Of a DNA stretch of 52,958 nucleotides, positions 51,854-52,958 are shown piece by piece. Every line of letters begins with the position of its first letter. The first letter of the stretch is position 1. The position numbers were made by a program, and so were the translations under genes. The notes under the pieces were generated by a model. It did no database searches, was not told the DNA's origin, and saw only the letters and a program-made list of their open reading frames with translations. This DNA is from Salinicola peritrichatus (lineage in GTDB: Bacteria > Pseudomonadota > Gammaproteobacteria > Pseudomonadales > Halomonadaceae). Where the stretch lies: assembly GCF_003206715.1 (NCBI RefSeq), contig NZ_PZJU01000027.1, positions 19,437-72,394 on the forward strand, given 5' to 3'.

Positions 51854-52675
51854 TCACCAGAGACCGCCGAGTTGTCGATTGGCGACCTCGGCTCGGGCCG
51901 ATAGCTCACGGATTGCCGCCATATCAGGCAACTCGAATCGATGAATACCGAGCGAGGCTATACATTCCCGCCCCTCGCGATCCTCGTGAGCCATCAGCAA
52001 CGACTGTCTCAACGCATCGACGACCTCATTCGGCTGCGACCGCGATGCCACTAATGGTGGAAAAGGCGCCGGACGGGTGATATCGAGAATGTCGAGCGAA
52101 GCCAGGATGTCGGGATCGTGACGCCGCAGGAGCTCATAACCGAAGGCATCGACGGCACCGATATCGACGACGCCACGGTGAATGGCATCGATCATGCCCC
52201 GAGGGTTGAGTAGCGGGCCATGCGCCGCAGGCCCCGGCATCCGCCCACAGGTCACGGCCAGATACTCGCGAGGGGCATGGTAGCCGGACTGGGAATCCGT
52301 CGCCGTCCAGCCCCATCGTAAAGCGGTCAGATCAGCAGACGAGATATTCCCGCCAGCCCGCGTCATTAGATAACTGGCATACTGCGCCCGACCCTCGCTC
52401 CACTCGGCGTTGGGGACGGCCGACACGAGCGCATGCGGTTGTTCCTCTTCCGGCAATTGGGAATAGGGGTAACCACACATGAACGCCATTCCGAGATCCG
52501 TGCGCTGCCACAACGCCGACAGCGATGCCGGGGCCGCGTGACCGATAATCTCCAGCGCCACCCCACTGACAGCGGCAAGCCAATGGAACAGTTCATCCCA
52601 GCACTGGCGGCTCAGCGGACTGACGTTGTACATGCGGGAACAGGCGACGACCGCCCCGCGACTGACGGTAGCCAT
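51854..52675 (-). CDS. PhnD-like substrate-binding domain protein without signal peptide
   Basis: 273 residues starting MATVSRGAVVACSRMYNVSPLSRQCWDELF. The fold signature is that of the PhnD/phosphonate-type periplasmic binding proteins (LGMAFMCGYPYSQLPEEEQP, YLMTRAGGNISSADLTALRWGWTATDSQSGYHAPREYL, GVVDIGAVDAFGYELLRRHDPDILASL). No hydrophobic leader is seen at the assigned ATG (52675) and none can be gained, because upstream lies the end of the cyclodeaminase-like gene (overlap TGATG). It may act in the cytoplasm as a sensor, or be exported in another way. Its co-operonic transporter class normally uses an OpuAC-type receptor. Confidence 0.75.
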   Translation of the reverse strand: MATVSRGAVVACSRMYNVSPLSRQCWDELFHWLAAVSGVALEIIGHAAPASLSALWQRTDLGMAFMCGYPYSQLPEEEQPHALVSAVPNAEWSEGRAQYASYLMTRAGGNISSADLTALRWGWTATDSQSGYHAPREYLAVTCGRMPGPAAHGPLLNPRGMIDAIHRGVVDIGAVDAFGYELLRRHDPDILASLDILDITRPAPFPPLVASRSQPNEVVDALRQSLLMAHEDREGRECIASLGIHRFELPDMAAIRELSARAEVANRQLGGLW

Positions 52676-52958
52676 CAGGCGAAGCGAATCTTCTGACCGA
52701 GGTTCATCGACTTCGCCTTGTCGAGCATCGCCACGCCCAGCGCGATATCGCTCGTACTGAGTCCACGGTGCCAGAACAAGAGGGTCTCGTCGTCGCTCTC
52801 GCGCCCCGGCCTTAGACCGGCGACGATCTGGCCGATTTCGGCATGCAAGGACTTCTCGGTCACCTTGCCACTGTCGACATGGTAACGCAGGGCTCCGTAG
52901 GGTCGCCCCGGGGCACACTGTCCCCAGTCGTCGACGACCACCTTGGCGGTCTCAATGA
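52675..52958 (-). CDS. Ornithine cyclodeaminase/mu-crystallin family protein, C-terminal part (runs off window)
   Basis: The frame is open to the window edge, and only the last 93 or so residues are seen: VVVDDWGQCA, GKVTEKSLHAEIGQIVAGLRPGRESDDETLLFW, HRGLSTSDIALGVAMLDKAKSMNLGQKIRF. PGRESDDE and the preceding EIGQIVAG are the usual C-terminal signature of the family, which uses NAD(P) for deamination or imine reduction. Members called EutC occur in ectoine utilisation clusters; with a compatible-solute-type transporter downstream this is one possibility, not shown. Confidence 0.85.
   Translation of the reverse strand, partial: IETAKVVVDDWGQCAPGRPYGALRYHVDSGKVTEKSLHAEIGQIVAGLRPGRESDDETLLFWHRGLSTSDIALGVAMLDKAKSMNLGQKIRFA

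Overview
The window is GC-rich, densely packed gammaproteobacterial DNA. Its gene content fits a halophile of the Halomonadaceae (Halomonas, Salinicola, Kushneria or Chromohalobacter type): trehalose synthesis genes, a betaine-type osmolyte ABC transporter, Zur-linked znu genes, a Tat-exported OpgD, and many ABC transporters for small organic nitrogen compounds. The genus is an inference from gene content. No rRNA or tRNA gene was seen.

Layout. 0-1.3 kb: a LivJ-type binding protein whose 3' end carries a small duplication. 1.5-5.1 kb: otsB and otsA surrounded by gene decay, namely a glycoside hydrolase 15 relic between otsB and otsA, a frameshifted metallothionein, and two copies of a 58-residue protein, one of them frameshifted. 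5.2-8.2 kb: an M48 protease and a non-housekeeping-type FtsH, a pair typical of the transmissible stress-tolerance (protein quality control) islands. 8.7-9.1 kb: a type I-F cas1 truncated at codon 114 with one orphan type I-F CRISPR repeat 17 nt past its stop codon, which reads as the scar of a deleted CRISPR-Cas locus. 9.3-12.1 kb: Zur box, a 48-residue His-rich membrane peptide, znuC, znuB, znuA. 12.2-13.5 kb: a YcaQ-like DNA glycosylase.

13.5-27.1 kb: one twelve-gene minus-strand operon, amiC-amiR followed by two peptide-type ABC transporters and an acetamidase/formamidase. One complete transporter (D-F-SBP-B-C) appears to be inserted between the C and B permease genes of the other. The leader upstream of amiC has an intrinsic terminator preceded by a second hairpin, both with six-base loops, as expected for control by AmiR (an ANTAR protein).

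27.5-32.8 kb: ompW, an aromatic-acid-efflux-like trio (FUSC, DUF1656, HlyD) and an M42 aminopeptidase. 33.2-37.0 kb: a four-gene cluster with an arylsulfotransferase-like protein, a short YVGPGAG membrane protein, a three-TM protein with a topology like EMC3/Oxa1 proteins, and a PAPS-type sulfotransferase. 37.0-41.2 kb: a 2OG-Fe oxygenase, OpgD and an FMN 2-hydroxyacid dehydrogenase. 41.3-46.9 kb: a mevalonate catabolic locus (mvaA, mvaB, a two-TM protein, a TctA-type permease) divergent from a MocR-type regulator, with a palindromic operator candidate between them. 47-49.2 kb: glyoxalase I, an NlpC/P60 lipoprotein and a 1-Cys peroxiredoxin. 49.2-49.55 kb: a highly structured non-coding region. 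49.6-52.96 kb: an OpuC-type ABC transporter (ATPase and two permeases), a PhnD-like protein without a visible signal peptide, and the 3' end of an ornithine-cyclodeaminase-family gene running off the window.

Start sites were moved inward from the longest open frame wherever a ribosome binding site, signal peptide or overlap argued for it.
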